A DNA stretch of 64,000 nt from contig NZ_SMFQ01000003.1 in NCBI RefSeq assembly GCF_004339015.1, positions 930,001 through 994,000 on the forward strand, given 5' to 3'. Position 1 is the first letter of the stretch. Every line of letters starts with the position of its first letter. This document shows, in pieces, positions 20,174-27,749 of the stretch. The stretch is from Cocleimonas flava (GTDB lineage Bacteria > Pseudomonadota > Gammaproteobacteria > Thiotrichales > Thiotrichaceae). Position numbers and translations under genes: made by a program. The notes beneath the pieces were generated by a model. It was not told the DNA's origin. It searched no databases and saw only the letters and a list, made by a program, of their open reading frames with translations.

Positions 20174-21268
20174 ATGAACACTTTTCTTTCTCAATATAAA
20201 ATACTCGATCTCTCACAATATATACCTGGTCCCTACGCGACCAGGCAACTCGCCGATCTTGGTGCTAATGTCATCAAAGTGGAACCACCAGCGGGTGATC
20301 CGATGCGACACTTCATGTCAGATTCCAATAATAAATCTGACTACTCTCCCATCTACCAACATCTCAATCGTGGCAAACGCATTGTTAATATAGACCTGAA
20401 ACAAGCATCCGGAAAAGAATCGCTGAGGAAACTGATTAAAGATGCCGATGTACTCCTCGAATCTTTTCGACCCGGAGTCATGGCTCGTTTAGGGTTTGAT
20501 CGGGCATCCTTAGATAAGATCAACCCGACACTGATTCATTGTGCCCTTTCAGGCTTCGGACAAAACGGTCCATACGAACAGAGAGCCGGACATGACCTGA
20601 CCTACTGCGCAGTCAGTGGCGCATTGAGCAATTCAGGGACTCGCGAACGACCCGTTATGTCATTCCCACCCATTGCAGACCATGCAGGGGCAATGCAAGC
20701 CGCTAATACGATACTGGCAGCGCTATTGAGTCGCACGCATACTCATCAAGGCGCTTTCATTGATATCAGCTTGTATGAATCGGCACTGGCCTGGCAATAC
20801 TTAAACTTTTATGAAAGTGCGAATAACGATAACCCACAACGCGAAACGCTGTTATTAAATGGCGGCGCGGCTTATTACAATATCTATCAAACGGCTGATG
20901 GACGCTTTATCGCCTTAGGGCCGATAGAAGCAAAGTTCTGGGTGGCGTTTTGTGAGGCTGTCTCCAAACCAGAATGGATTGATCAACAAACCGATGCTTT
21001 ACCGCAAACATCACTGATTCAATCCCTAAGCGATATGTTTAAAAGCGAAACACTGTCTCACTGGAATGTTCTTTTTGAAAATGTGGATTGCTGTTACGAA
21101 CCTATTTTATTGGCTGATGAAGTGGCTAAGCATCCGCAGGTTATTTCGCGGAATAATTTGAAAGATGCTAATCCACAATTTGCAGCGTGGGTAGATGGTC
21201 AGGCAGTAGAAACAGCAGATGCCCTCACCCTAATAGACAATGTGGATGATATTAACTGGGTTTACTAA
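20174..21268 (+). CDS. Family III CoA transferase (CaiB/BaiF type)
   Basis: 364-residue class III CoA transferase or alpha-methylacyl-CoA racemase-like protein. The N-terminal signature LSQYIPGPYATRQLADLGANVIKVEPPAGDPMR and the segment GQNGPYEQRAGHDLTYCAVSG carry the expected catalytic aspartate (in GHDLTY, about residue 137). The SLYESALAW and GRFIALGPIEAKFW blocks follow. It moves CoA between acids or epimerises 2-methylacyl-CoA. Its position after two ligases and the LIV transporter favours a role in the same acyl-CoA route; a racemase would make the 2S isomer for an acyl-CoA dehydrogenase. Confidence 0.85.
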   Translation: MNTFLSQYKILDLSQYIPGPYATRQLADLGANVIKVEPPAGDPMRHFMSDSNNKSDYSPIYQHLNRGKRIVNIDLKQASGKESLRKLIKDADVLLESFRPGVMARLGFDRASLDKINPTLIHCALSGFGQNGPYEQRAGHDLTYCAVSGALSNSGTRERPVMSFPPIADHAGAMQAANTILAALLSRTHTHQGAFIDISLYESALAWQYLNFYESANNDNPQRETLLLNGGAAYYNIYQTADGRFIALGPIEAKFWVAFCEAVSKPEWIDQQTDALPQTSLIQSLSDMFKSETLSHWNVLFENVDCCYEPILLADEVAKHPQVISRNNLKDANPQFAAWVDGQAVETADALTLIDNVDDINWVY

Positions 21269-21779
21269 CGTTAAAATTATTAACAATTAGCCAAACAGAA
21301 AATAGCTCTTTATCCACCCCCCTACTTTTAAGTGACTTTTCATTTTGTTGTTTAAAAATGACCAAAGGAATCTCTGCTTTGCGGAATCATATTTATGCGG
21401 TTTCGCCTTCCCTACGGGTAAGCATTAAAAACAATGCTTTTGTCTCGTTAAATCTCGGCTCATTTTGTTTTTTTAAAAACGTAAATAGAATTTATACAAA
21501 GCTAGGCTCTTTTATAATTACTATTTAAATCTATAAAAAACAGCAAAAATCTTGTATGCTACACAACCTAAAAAATCACCAGAATTGAAGCATCGCAAGG
21601 CTTTACAAAAACGAATGATCCTTAAACCATAGAAATGACATTGTTGATCAAAGAAATTCACAGAAAACAATCGTGAATTTTCCAAACATCCCGCTAAAAA
21701 ATAGTCAATTTCTCTACTTAATAATTCATTACCTTCAATCATCTTCCCATCCAAAAGAATCTATCAATAAATAGCACCT
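21269..21779. other. Intergenic region with long repeat
   Basis: 511 bp between the CoA transferase and the family-3 binding protein. The first part is filled by a 201-bp copy of the dispersed repeat (21314-21514). The rest (21515-21779) is AT-rich, with short reading frames on the minus strand that show no family features; I see nothing else there except a possible promoter for 21780. Confidence 0.65.
21314..21514 (+). repeat. Dispersed C-rich repeat, copy 3 (long form)
   Basis: Begins CCACCCCCCTACTTTTAAGT and ends with the tail AACGTAAATAGAATTTATAC and GCTAGGCTCTTTTA. The tail matches copy 7 (24640-24676). The middle holds a hairpin-forming stretch (CGCCTTCCCTACGGGTAAGC) comparable to the CCC..GGG hairpins inside copies 10 and 16. 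Confidence 0.75.
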
Positions 21780-22571
21780 ATGAACATAAGCCAAAAAGTT
21801 AGATTCAAAATGATAAGCTCTTTAGCAATGATCATGTGTAGTGGTTTTATTTCACTTCACACGGCTTATGCCCAACCGCTTAAGTTTGGATTTGGTGATA
21901 CTGAAACCTACCCCCGCAAATGGAAAGAAAATGGGGAATATGTGGGCGTATATATTGATATCATCAAAGAAGTAATTTTACGTAGCGGTATCGACATAGA
22001 CCTCGAACCATATCCCCATGAACGACTCCTACAATATCTGGAAGATGGTAAGTTAGATGGAGCTATCGGTTTATACAAAAATAAAGAACGCGAACAATAT
22101 GCGGTTTATGTTGATATCCCGATAGCATGGTCATCAATGAGGATATTTGTCAAAAAGGAAGACCTATCCTCGATCACAGGACTCAACGACCTTAGTGGAA
22201 AAGTAATAGGAAAAATTCGAGGTGTATCTTTCAATAAGGACTTAGAAAAAGCGATTGAAGAAGGTCAATTTACCATCGAAGAAACGGCCACCTATGAACA
22301 ATCTATCAAGAAGCTTCTTGCTGGAAGAATTGACGTTTTGATAGCTCCAAATTTCTCCACGCAATACCTTCTGAGAGAAATGGGTGTATCAGAAGAAATA
22401 TCATTATTGCCTCTGTACTTTGAGCCCGTCAGACCCGTGTATATTCTCTTCTCCAAACCTTCGATTATCACTGATAAAATGGGCATGTTCGAGAAGATGA
22501 TAGATGTACTTACCGATATGGAATATGAAAAAACATTTGAAGAAATTCAGCGAAATTTTGACTTCCATTAA
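21780..22571 (+). CDS. Family-3 periplasmic solute-binding protein
   Basis: 263-residue exported protein of the bacterial extracellular solute-binding family 3 (PBPb/HisJ fold). A long signal peptide (about residues 1-31, cleavage after AYAQ or AYA) is followed by FGDTETYPRKWKENGEYVGVYIDIIKEV, the start of lobe 1, and GKVIGKIRGVSFNKDLEKAIEEG, the lobe-2 crossover. No permease or ATPase gene is adjacent, so it may serve as a stand-alone sensor-type binding protein or partner a distant transporter. The ligand is unknown. It is flanked on both sides by long dispersed repeats. Confidence 0.78.
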   Translation: MNISQKVRFKMISSLAMIMCSGFISLHTAYAQPLKFGFGDTETYPRKWKENGEYVGVYIDIIKEVILRSGIDIDLEPYPHERLLQYLEDGKLDGAIGLYKNKEREQYAVYVDIPIAWSSMRIFVKKEDLSSITGLNDLSGKVIGKIRGVSFNKDLEKAIEEGQFTIEETATYEQSIKKLLAGRIDVLIAPNFSTQYLLREMGVSEEISLLPLYFEPVRPVYILFSKPSIITDKMGMFEKMIDVLTDMEYEKTFEEIQRNFDFH

Positions 22572-22631
22572 ATCCATCAACTTTCATTTACGCTGTTCAA
22601 AACAATAACTAAAAGCTCAAAAATAAATAAA

Positions 22632-22715
22632 GCCACCCCCACCTTTGAATTGATATTAGGTTTTTGTTGTTTGAAAACGTAAATAAAATTTATGCTTTGC
22701 GGGGGCACATTTTTA
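22632..22715 (+). repeat. Dispersed C-rich repeat, copy 4 (medium form)
   Basis: Starts GCCACCCCCACCTTTGAATT, continues with ATATTAGGTTTTTG and AAAACGTAAATAAAATTTAT, and ends GGGGGCACATTTTT. It shares both ends and the inner hairpin arms with copies 7 and 16. The 302-bp gap 22572-22873 holds nothing else that I can name. Confidence 0.78.
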
Positions 22716-22873
22716 ATCTATTACTCTAATAAACACTGAATGGCACTAGCACATTCGTTCGACCAAATTGTTTATTTCGAGCTATCTGAATCTCATCGCT
22801 TCAACCACTTTCATCAATATGTACTACAATCAAAAACCCAATAAAACATATATTCTATAAAGGTAAATTAACA

Positions 22874-23578
22874 ATGGAAGTAAAAGGCAAAAAAGCGCTC
22901 GTATTCGGCGGCACATCGGGTATCGGTTTAGCCACAGTACAACAGCTATCTGACTTGGGCGCTGAGGTTATTGCTGTTGGTCGTAACCCGGATAAAGTCA
23001 CAGAACTACCTGCAAACACCAGCGTAAAGAAATGTGATGTACTCGACAAAGAAGCCGTTCAAGCATTATTTGCAGAATGCGGCCCTATCGATATTTTAGT
23101 CAGTGCAGCCACCGGTGGCGGACGTGCAATTGGCCCATTCGCCGAAATGGATATGGATGGTTACCAAGCGTCATTCGCGAAACTCTGGGGTTATACCAAT
23201 GTGGTTCGTTATGGTTTAGAACAACTCTCTGATTCCGGTGCAATCGTATTAGTCAGTGGCACACCTGCACGTTATTGCAATCCGGGACAAATCGCCATTT
23301 CATCGGTCGGTGGCGCGGTTGAAGCCTTTGTTCGTGGCGTTGCAAAAGAAATTAAGCCAAAGCGTATTAATACCGTATCGCCTGGTTTAATCGACACGCC
23401 AATGGTGGCACTTGAAGGTGAAGCGCGTGAAGCACATTACAATAAACTCACCGCAAAAAATCTAATCCCAAGGGCCGGTAAACCAGAAGAAGTGGCTCAA
23501 GGTATAATCTTCGCGATTCAGAATGATTTTGTTACCGGTACGACGATTGATGTTGACGGTGGCTTGCTACTTTCTTAA
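22874..23578 (+). CDS. SDR-fold protein lacking the catalytic Tyr-Lys pair
   Basis: 234-residue short-chain dehydrogenase/reductase fold. The NAD(P)-binding start GGTSGIGLATVQQLSDLGAEVIAVGRN (residues 11-37) and the C-terminal VSPGLIDTPM and GTTIDVDGG are normal. The usual active site YxxxK is not there: the region aligned to it reads PGQIAISSVGGAVEAFVRG, with Ile and Gly where Tyr and Lys are expected. The serine in VLVSGTPA is kept. It may be a non-catalytic or altered-mechanism member; similar Tyr-less SDRs exist among bacteria. AAAGGT precedes the ATG. It is a lone gene between repeats, so context gives no function. Confidence 0.82.
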   Translation: MEVKGKKALVFGGTSGIGLATVQQLSDLGAEVIAVGRNPDKVTELPANTSVKKCDVLDKEAVQALFAECGPIDILVSAATGGGRAIGPFAEMDMDGYQASFAKLWGYTNVVRYGLEQLSDSGAIVLVSGTPARYCNPGQIAISSVGGAVEAFVRGVAKEIKPKRINTVSPGLIDTPMVALEGEAREAHYNKLTAKNLIPRAGKPEEVAQGIIFAIQNDFVTGTTIDVDGGLLLS

Positions 23579-23624
23579 TCCAATTCTGTAGATGCAATCA
23601 ATACAGGGGGATGATTTATCTTAA

Positions 23625-23652
23625 GTCACCCCCCTACTTTGGGGCATTTTTT
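23625..23652 (+). repeat. Dispersed C-rich repeat, copy 5 (short form)
   Basis: GTCACCCCCCTACTTTGGGG then CATTTTTT. CCCC and GGGG can pair around TACTTT, followed by a T run, so it resembles a small intrinsic terminator 47 bp after the SDR stop. Confidence 0.75.
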
Positions 23653-23725
23653 AAATATACTTTGATCTGAAAATAAAATATAAAATATAAAAAGTATTCG
23701 TCCTCTTTCCCAGGTAAAGAAAATC

Positions 23726-24190
23726 ATGGCTAAAGAAATAGAAAGAAAGTTTTTGATAGATCTTAAGCTCATCGGCGATCTGCCTGATGGAAAGCTAATA
23801 TCACAAGGCTTTATCGGCACCAATGATAAAACCGTGGTAAGAGCAAGAATCAAAGGTGATGAAGCCTTTCTTACATTAAAAGGAGAGGTTACTGGTTTCA
23901 CGCGCTCAGAATTTGAATATCAAATCCCGGTAGATGATGCGACGAATATTATCAAGGAGCTATGTAGTGGAGGCGTTGTCGAGAAAACCAGATATGAAAT
24001 TATTTATGAAAACCACACGTGGGAAATCGATATCTTTCACGGCCAGAATGAGGGCTTAGTGGTTGCTGAGGTTGAGGTTCAGTCTGAATCTGAAAGTGTA
24101 TCTCTACCTAAATGGATTGTTGAAGAGGTTACAGGTGACCCGAAATATTTTAATGTTTCGTTATTGAGTAATCCTTATAGCCAATGGTAA
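23726..24190 (+). CDS. CYTH-domain protein (inorganic triphosphatase/class IV cyclase-like)
   Basis: 154-residue CYTH tunnel protein. The ExExK signature is EIERKF at residues 4-9. Further charged tunnel residues are in VVRARIKGDEAFLTLKGE and KTRYEI, and the terminal WEIDIFHGQNEGLVVAEVEVQSE carries the acidic metal-binding strand (EVEVE-like). It acts on triphosphates, often tripolyphosphate, and is cytoplasmic. It is a short stand-alone form without a CHAD domain. It lies alone between two repeat copies. Substrate cannot be chosen from sequence alone. Confidence 0.88.
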   Translation: MAKEIERKFLIDLKLIGDLPDGKLISQGFIGTNDKTVVRARIKGDEAFLTLKGEVTGFTRSEFEYQIPVDDATNIIKELCSGGVVEKTRYEIIYENHTWEIDIFHGQNEGLVVAEVEVQSESESVSLPKWIVEEVTGDPKYFNVSLLSNPYSQW

Positions 24191-24256
24191 TAATTTTATG
24201 AGGCTGTAAGAGATCCAAATTATTGGATTGATGTTCAATTTAATTACTTATTCTTA

Positions 24257-24287
24257 GGTCACCCCCCTACTTTCGAGCACTTTTTTA
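24257..24287 (+). repeat. Dispersed C-rich repeat, copy 6 (short form)
   Basis: GGTCACCCCCCTACTTTCGA then GCACTTTTTTA, 66 bp after the CYTH gene. Confidence 0.75.
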
Positions 24288-24293
24288 TTTAGA

Positions 24294-24545
24294 TTTGAGT
24301 GGGCTTTTTCGTAGCTTGTGAACTTTGTTCTTTCCCTCGTACTTTTGGTTAACGGCTACGAGTCACTTTCTTGTCTACAGCTACAAGAAAGTAACCAAAG
24401 AATAGCCGTCCCGATAAAGCACCCTGCGGGTTCACTGCGCTTCTACTAAATAATGGGGATGAAGGGAACTCGCTCCTAACGTCGCTCAAACAACCTTCAT
24501 CCTGATCCATTATTTACTGCGATGCTCGTTGCTTTCTAAGGGAAT
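24294..24545. repeat. MITE-like repeat element, member A
   Basis: Begins with a 76-bp segment (24294-24369) repeated at 24685-24760 with only a few differences (both contain CTTTTTCGTAGCTT and CGGCTACGAGTCACTTT). Further in, AATAATGGGGATGAAGG pairs with CCTTCATCCTGATCCATTATT, enclosing GAACTCGCTCCTAACGTCGC (24466-24485). No reading frame. It resembles the palindromic non-coding repeats common between genes in gammaproteobacteria, but I cannot name the family. Confidence 0.6.
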
Positions 24546-24587
24546 TAGGTCGTTAGATTGGACTTTGGGTTGTTTTAGTTATTTTTA

Positions 24588-24676
24588 GGTCACCCCCCCC
24601 CCCACTTTGAATGATATTACGTTTTTGTTTTTTGAAAACGTAAATAGAATTTATGCAGAGCTAGGCACTTTTTTTT
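24588..24676 (+). repeat. Dispersed C-rich repeat, copy 7 (medium form)
   Basis: Starts with a long C run and ACTTTGAATGATATTACG. The inner hairpin ACGTTTTTG...AAAACGT is followed by AAATAGAATTTATGCAGAGC and TAGGCACTTTTTTTT. This is the clearest complete medium-length copy and the best model for the element. Confidence 0.8.
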
Positions 24677-24684
24677 GATTAATA

Positions 24685-25030
24685 TTTGAGTGGGCTTTTT
24701 CGTAGCTTATGAACTTTGTTCTTTCCCTCGTGTTTTGGGTTATCGGCTACGAGTCACTTTTTTAAATCTGGCGATGTCGTTTGATCCCATTCAAACAAGC
24801 CGAGCCACGCAGATAATTAACGTTAAAGATTTTAGCTGTTTGAGTGACGTCAGGAACGAGTTCTAAAATCTAGTTAATTATCGAGTAGTGAGGGAACCGC
24901 TTGCGGCTTGTTTGTGGGCAGCCTTTTGTTTGGTTCGTTTATTTTGGCTGAGCAAAATAAATGAACTCGTAGCCGATAACTAATTATTCGAGGAAAAGAA
25001 ACAAGTCACCAAGCTACGAAAAAATTACTC
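24685..25030. repeat. MITE-like element, member B, with nested inverted repeats
   Basis: About 345 bp built as a long imperfect palindrome. Outer arms are 24688-24754 and 24963-25030 (both contain TCGTAGCTT and TATCGGCTACGAGT when read in the same sense). Inside, CAAACAAGCCG (24792-24802) pairs with CGGCTTGTTTG (24904-24914), GATAATTAAC with GTTAATTATC and GATTTTAG with CTAAAATC. The centre GAGTGACGTCAGGAACGAGT matches the inverse of the core in member A. It encodes no protein; transcribed, it would fold into one long hairpin. Confidence 0.7.
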
Positions 25031-25060
25031 GGTGATAGATAACAGATTTCAATCTGGAAA

Positions 25061-25076
25061 AGTCACCCCCTACTTA
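25061..25076 (+). repeat. Dispersed C-rich repeat, copy 8 (left end only)
   Basis: AGTCACCCCCTACTTA without the GGCACTTTTTT right end; probably a truncated copy. Confidence 0.5.
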
Positions 25077-25181
25077 TGTAATAAATGAACACATAGAACC
25101 AATGAGTAGGTAACAAAAATCTGGCATAATAACTAAAACTTATTTGGTTAATTTAGTTTACATACAATAATCGAACAAAAA

Positions 25182-25332
25182 CAGGGACGAGTCCCTGCTT
25201 CTCAGTACTATAAACCAGACGGAAATCAGAAAGCTCTTTTTTATTAAGAACTTATATGATCAGTAAAAAAACGAAAAAAGAATTAGAAGGATTCCCTATA
25301 ATATTATTAAGAGGGACTTAGTCCTTCTTAAT
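25182..25332. other. Two hairpins upstream of the first cassette
   Basis: Hairpin 1: CAGGGAC/GTCCCTG (25182-25197). Hairpin 2: ATTAAGAGGGACT/AGTCCTTCTTAAT (25306-25332), 13 pairs with one mismatch and almost no loop. Hairpin 2 ends 6 bp before the cassette boundary GTTATGC. They could be remnants of a recombination site or transcription signals for the array. No attI or complete attC is recognisable here. Confidence 0.5.
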
Positions 25333-25340
25333 AGACTGTT

Positions 25341-26111
25341 ATGCAACAATACAAAGGTATGTTAATGAAAGAAGAATGGATTTTACCTTTTAAAGGAAGA
25401 AACGTTTCAACTGCCTTTAATCAAAACTTTCTTTGGAAAAAAGATAATATTTATATAATGGACAATCATCGAGCAGCTTTATGGTGTTGGCTAGAAGAGA
25501 TTTCTGTTGAAAATAAGTACAACCTATTTCACATAGATGCGCATTACGATACAAGAACTATAGAAAACCAAGAATGGGTTAAAAATTTACCCGACTTAAC
25601 TAAGATTGACCTACAACAATATCTAGATATTAAAGGTGATGATACAGGCCTAGGAAAACACCCAGCAATCACATGGGATAATTATTTATCGCTTTTTTAC
25701 TATTTATATCCAGATACATTAGATGAATTATTTACAGCAACACATCTTCAAGGGACCAAACCTGATATTCTATTTGAAGAAGTTAAACCATATTTTTTTA
25801 TAGAAAACACCAAAGAATATTTATCAACTTACTCAAACAATAAATGGATTATAAACTTAGATTTAGATTATTTTTTTAGTAAGCAAAACGACCAATACGA
25901 ACTTATGTATTCGGATACTTTTATTGAGGGAGCATTTCAAATAATAAAAGATTCACTAGATAAAGGTATTATTTCGGTTCTTACAATCTGCCTTAGCCCA
26001 GAGTGTTGCGGAGGGTGGGAAAAAGCCGAAAGCCTATGTTCTTTACTAACTAAAAAACTAGAAATTGATTTTACCCTACCACCAAATTCTGCTTTGTTAG
26101 AAAATAGCTAA
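25341..26111 (+). CDS. UPF0489-family protein (cassette 1)
   Basis: 256-residue protein with two motifs typical of the UPF0489 family: LFHIDAHYDTR (about residues 65-75) and KWIINLDLDYFFSK (about 172-185). These Asp/His pairs resemble the metal-binding loops of arginase/deacetylase-fold enzymes, so a metal-dependent hydrolase is possible, but no activity is known to me. The ATG at 25341 lies inside the recombination boundary GTTATGC; in-frame ATGs at 25359 and 25365 could also serve. No promoter is visible immediately upstream. The attC site follows 7 bp after the stop. Confidence 0.75.
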   Translation: MQQYKGMLMKEEWILPFKGRNVSTAFNQNFLWKKDNIYIMDNHRAALWCWLEEISVENKYNLFHIDAHYDTRTIENQEWVKNLPDLTKIDLQQYLDIKGDDTGLGKHPAITWDNYLSLFYYLYPDTLDELFTATHLQGTKPDILFEEVKPYFFIENTKEYLSTYSNNKWIINLDLDYFFSKQNDQYELMYSDTFIEGAFQIIKDSLDKGIISVLTICLSPECCGGWEKAESLCSLLTKKLEIDFTLPPNSALLENS

Positions 26112-26118
26112 ATAAAAT

Positions 26119-26190
26119 GCATAACAATTTGCTGCATCGGAAAAACTACTCGCTCTCGCTCGCATTTTTCCGCTGAGCAAGGCGTTAGTG
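26119..26190 (+). repeat. attC site of cassette 1
   Basis: 72 bp. Left box GCATAAC, TTTGC/GCAAG inner boxes, stem CGGAAAAA...TTTTTCCG around CTACTCGCTCTCGCTCGC, right box GTTAGTG. The best-formed site of the array. Confidence 0.85.
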
Positions 26191-26216
26191 AGTGAAGCAC
26201 CTTAGATAGAGATACC

Positions 26217-26810
26217 ATGTTAGATTCAATAAAACTGAGAAAGTCTACTTTTGAGTTATATAAAAAAGCAATTATAGAGATTAGCGAATCTGTAAACTTG
26301 CTAACATCAAAAAATCTAAATTTATGTATTATCACTTTTACTAGACAATTATTTGAAGTAGCTCGAACTTTAGAAATCCTTGCGGAAAATCACAAACTTA
26401 CATCTGCATATTACTTGGAAGTTAGAAAAACAGAATTTAATAAAATGCAAAAATCTGAATTAGATGTAGAAGGAAAAGATGAATACATATCAAATTCAAT
26501 AGAACCAAATATTAAAGAGTTAAACGATTTAATGTCTGCTGACAATGTCGAACTAAACGATTTTGTAAAAGCCAAAAAACTATGGGATGAACAAAACAAA
26601 GACGTTAGCTTCTATAACAAGATATCTGAGGGTTTGCACTTAGATATAAATTTTTTAATAGTTCATTACTTGCAAAACAAAGATGTTGCTGAAAAATACA
26701 ATTTGCAAACAGATTGGGATGAAAATAAAAGGTTACAATTAAGCAAAGAACTTTTCGATCATTGGTTAAGAAGGTGTGACAATGCAATTACAAGCATTAC
26801 AAATCACTAA
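26217..26810 (+). CDS. Hypothetical helical protein (cassette 2)
   Basis: 197-residue protein that I do not recognise. It is rich in charged residues and predicted helix throughout, with no signal peptide or membrane segment. The stretch LCIITFTRQLFEVARTLEILAE (about residues 36-57) looks like a packed helix of the kind found in DUF5677/HEPN-like families, but the Rx4-6H motif of active HEPN RNases is not clear (GLHLDINFLIVHYL is the nearest histidine region). A short leader of 32 bp separates it from the previous attC right box. As a cassette gene next to a Shedu-like gene it could be a defence or toxin component; that is speculation. Confidence 0.6.
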   Translation: MLDSIKLRKSTFELYKKAIIEISESVNLLTSKNLNLCIITFTRQLFEVARTLEILAENHKLTSAYYLEVRKTEFNKMQKSELDVEGKDEYISNSIEPNIKELNDLMSADNVELNDFVKAKKLWDEQNKDVSFYNKISEGLHLDINFLIVHYLQNKDVAEKYNLQTDWDENKRLQLSKELFDHWLRRCDNAITSITNH

Positions 26811-26873
26811 CAAGTTGCTTAATCAGGGAAAACCTACGCCTTGCTTCGGTTTCCCCTTAGCAAGGCGTTAGAC
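26805..26873 (+). repeat. attC site of cassette 2
   Basis: 69 bp. Left box CACTAAC overlaps the stop codon; GTTGC/GCAAG inner boxes; stem GGGAAAACC...GGTTTCCC; right box GTTAGAC fits the GTTRRRY consensus exactly. Confidence 0.87.
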
Positions 26874-26906
26874 AAATGATAATAATTAGTTTGGAAATAG
26901 AATATA

Positions 26907-27644
26907 ATGGAATCCAATGAAAATAAAGATACAACATTAGCAGATGTTATTTCTGAAACTTTATCAGATATAGAAAAGAATGCTCCTAAGTTACAAAATT
27001 CCATCCAACAGTTTCATAAATTACTAGACAATTGCCAGAATGAATCTGAAATGCAAAAGTTCCTGGAAGGTTCTTTATACTACTTACCAGGTTTACGAGA
27101 TTTACATAATGGTGTCATGGAAGACACTATAGTTACAAAAATGCCTCTTGGTTCTGATCACATTACCGATTTTGCATTCGTTTCTAGGAATTCTATGAAC
27201 ATGCAATACACATTAATTGAGATAGAAGATCCTAATAAAAATATATTTACGAAAGGAGATCAGTTTTCATCATACTTTAACCATGCTTTACAACAAATTA
27301 AAGACTGGCAACTATGGTTCAATAAAAACGGCACATACTTGGATAAATCATTTAATGACATAGTGAATTACAGGGTTGATACCTCCGATGATTATAAATC
27401 TTTTAAGGCTTATTTAGTTTATGGGAGAAGGTCAGAAATAAACAATAGGGTTAGGAAAGATAGATGGCAAAACCTTGAAAAGTCTCTTGGCGAAGAATTA
27501 AAAGTAATGAGTTATGATAGACTTGCAAGCAATATAGAGTGTGCATCTAGCAACACCATTGATATTTTAACTGTCTTTCGACACTTTGAATCTTTAAAGT
27601 TACGTTCGTACAGAAAAAAAACTTTTTACCCTAAAAATATCTAA
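26907..27644 (+). CDS. Shedu-like DUF4263 protein, putative anti-phage nuclease (cassette 3)
   Basis: 245-residue protein resembling the DUF4263/SduA C-terminal nuclease of Shedu defence systems. The PD-(D/E)xK-like core is seen as HITDFAFV (aspartate strand, about residue 92) followed by YTLIEIEDPNKNIFTKGD (about 110-127), then the helix HALQQIKDWQLWFNKNG that marks this family. The expected E-x-K reads E-I-E with a lysine five residues later, so catalysis is possible but not certain. It is shorter than many SduA proteins because the variable N-terminal sensor domain is only about 80 residues. It is a single-gene cassette; the stop codon lies within the attC left box. Confidence 0.68.
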   Translation: MESNENKDTTLADVISETLSDIEKNAPKLQNSIQQFHKLLDNCQNESEMQKFLEGSLYYLPGLRDLHNGVMEDTIVTKMPLGSDHITDFAFVSRNSMNMQYTLIEIEDPNKNIFTKGDQFSSYFNHALQQIKDWQLWFNKNGTYLDKSFNDIVNYRVDTSDDYKSFKAYLVYGRRSEINNRVRKDRWQNLEKSLGEELKVMSYDRLASNIECASSNTIDILTVFRHFESLKLRSYRKKTFYPKNI

Positions 27645-27710
27645 CAAATTGCCGGATAGGAAAACCAACTCGCTCGCGCTCGTCGTTTTCAGCTGAGCAA
27701 GGCGTTATGT
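27639..27710 (+). repeat. attC site of cassette 3
   Basis: 72 bp. Left box ATCTAAC contains the stop codon of the Shedu-like gene. Stem GGAAAAC...GTTTTC around CAACTCGCTCGCGCTCGTC; GAGCAAGGC, right box GTTATGT. Confidence 0.86.
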
Positions 27711-27749
27711 GCCCGTGTTCCCCACGAAAAGTACTAGAAAATATATCGC

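Larger units (their letters stand above)
24191..25340. other. Repeat-filled 1.15-kb non-coding region
   Basis: No gene is supported. It holds three copies of the dispersed C-rich repeat (24257, 24588, 25061), two related large repeats that share a 76-bp start (24294 and 24685) and two small hairpins just before the integron cassettes (25182-25197 and 25306-25332). It marks the boundary between the plus-strand core genes and the cassette array. Confidence 0.8.

Noticed and set aside
21521-21754. 77-residue minus-strand reading frame between repeats
   Set aside because: No start signal, no recognisable motif, and composition typical of AT-rich spacer.
24257-25076. CRISPR array, suggested by repeated blocks
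   Set aside because: Repeats are of different lengths and irregularly spaced, with no uniform spacers and no cas genes.
25182-25332. Possible mini-ykkC (guanidine-II) riboswitch because of two short hairpins with ACGA in the first
   Set aside because: The loops do not fit: ACGA is not directly closed by the stem, the second hairpin lacks ACGR, and the spacing (over 100 bp) is too long.
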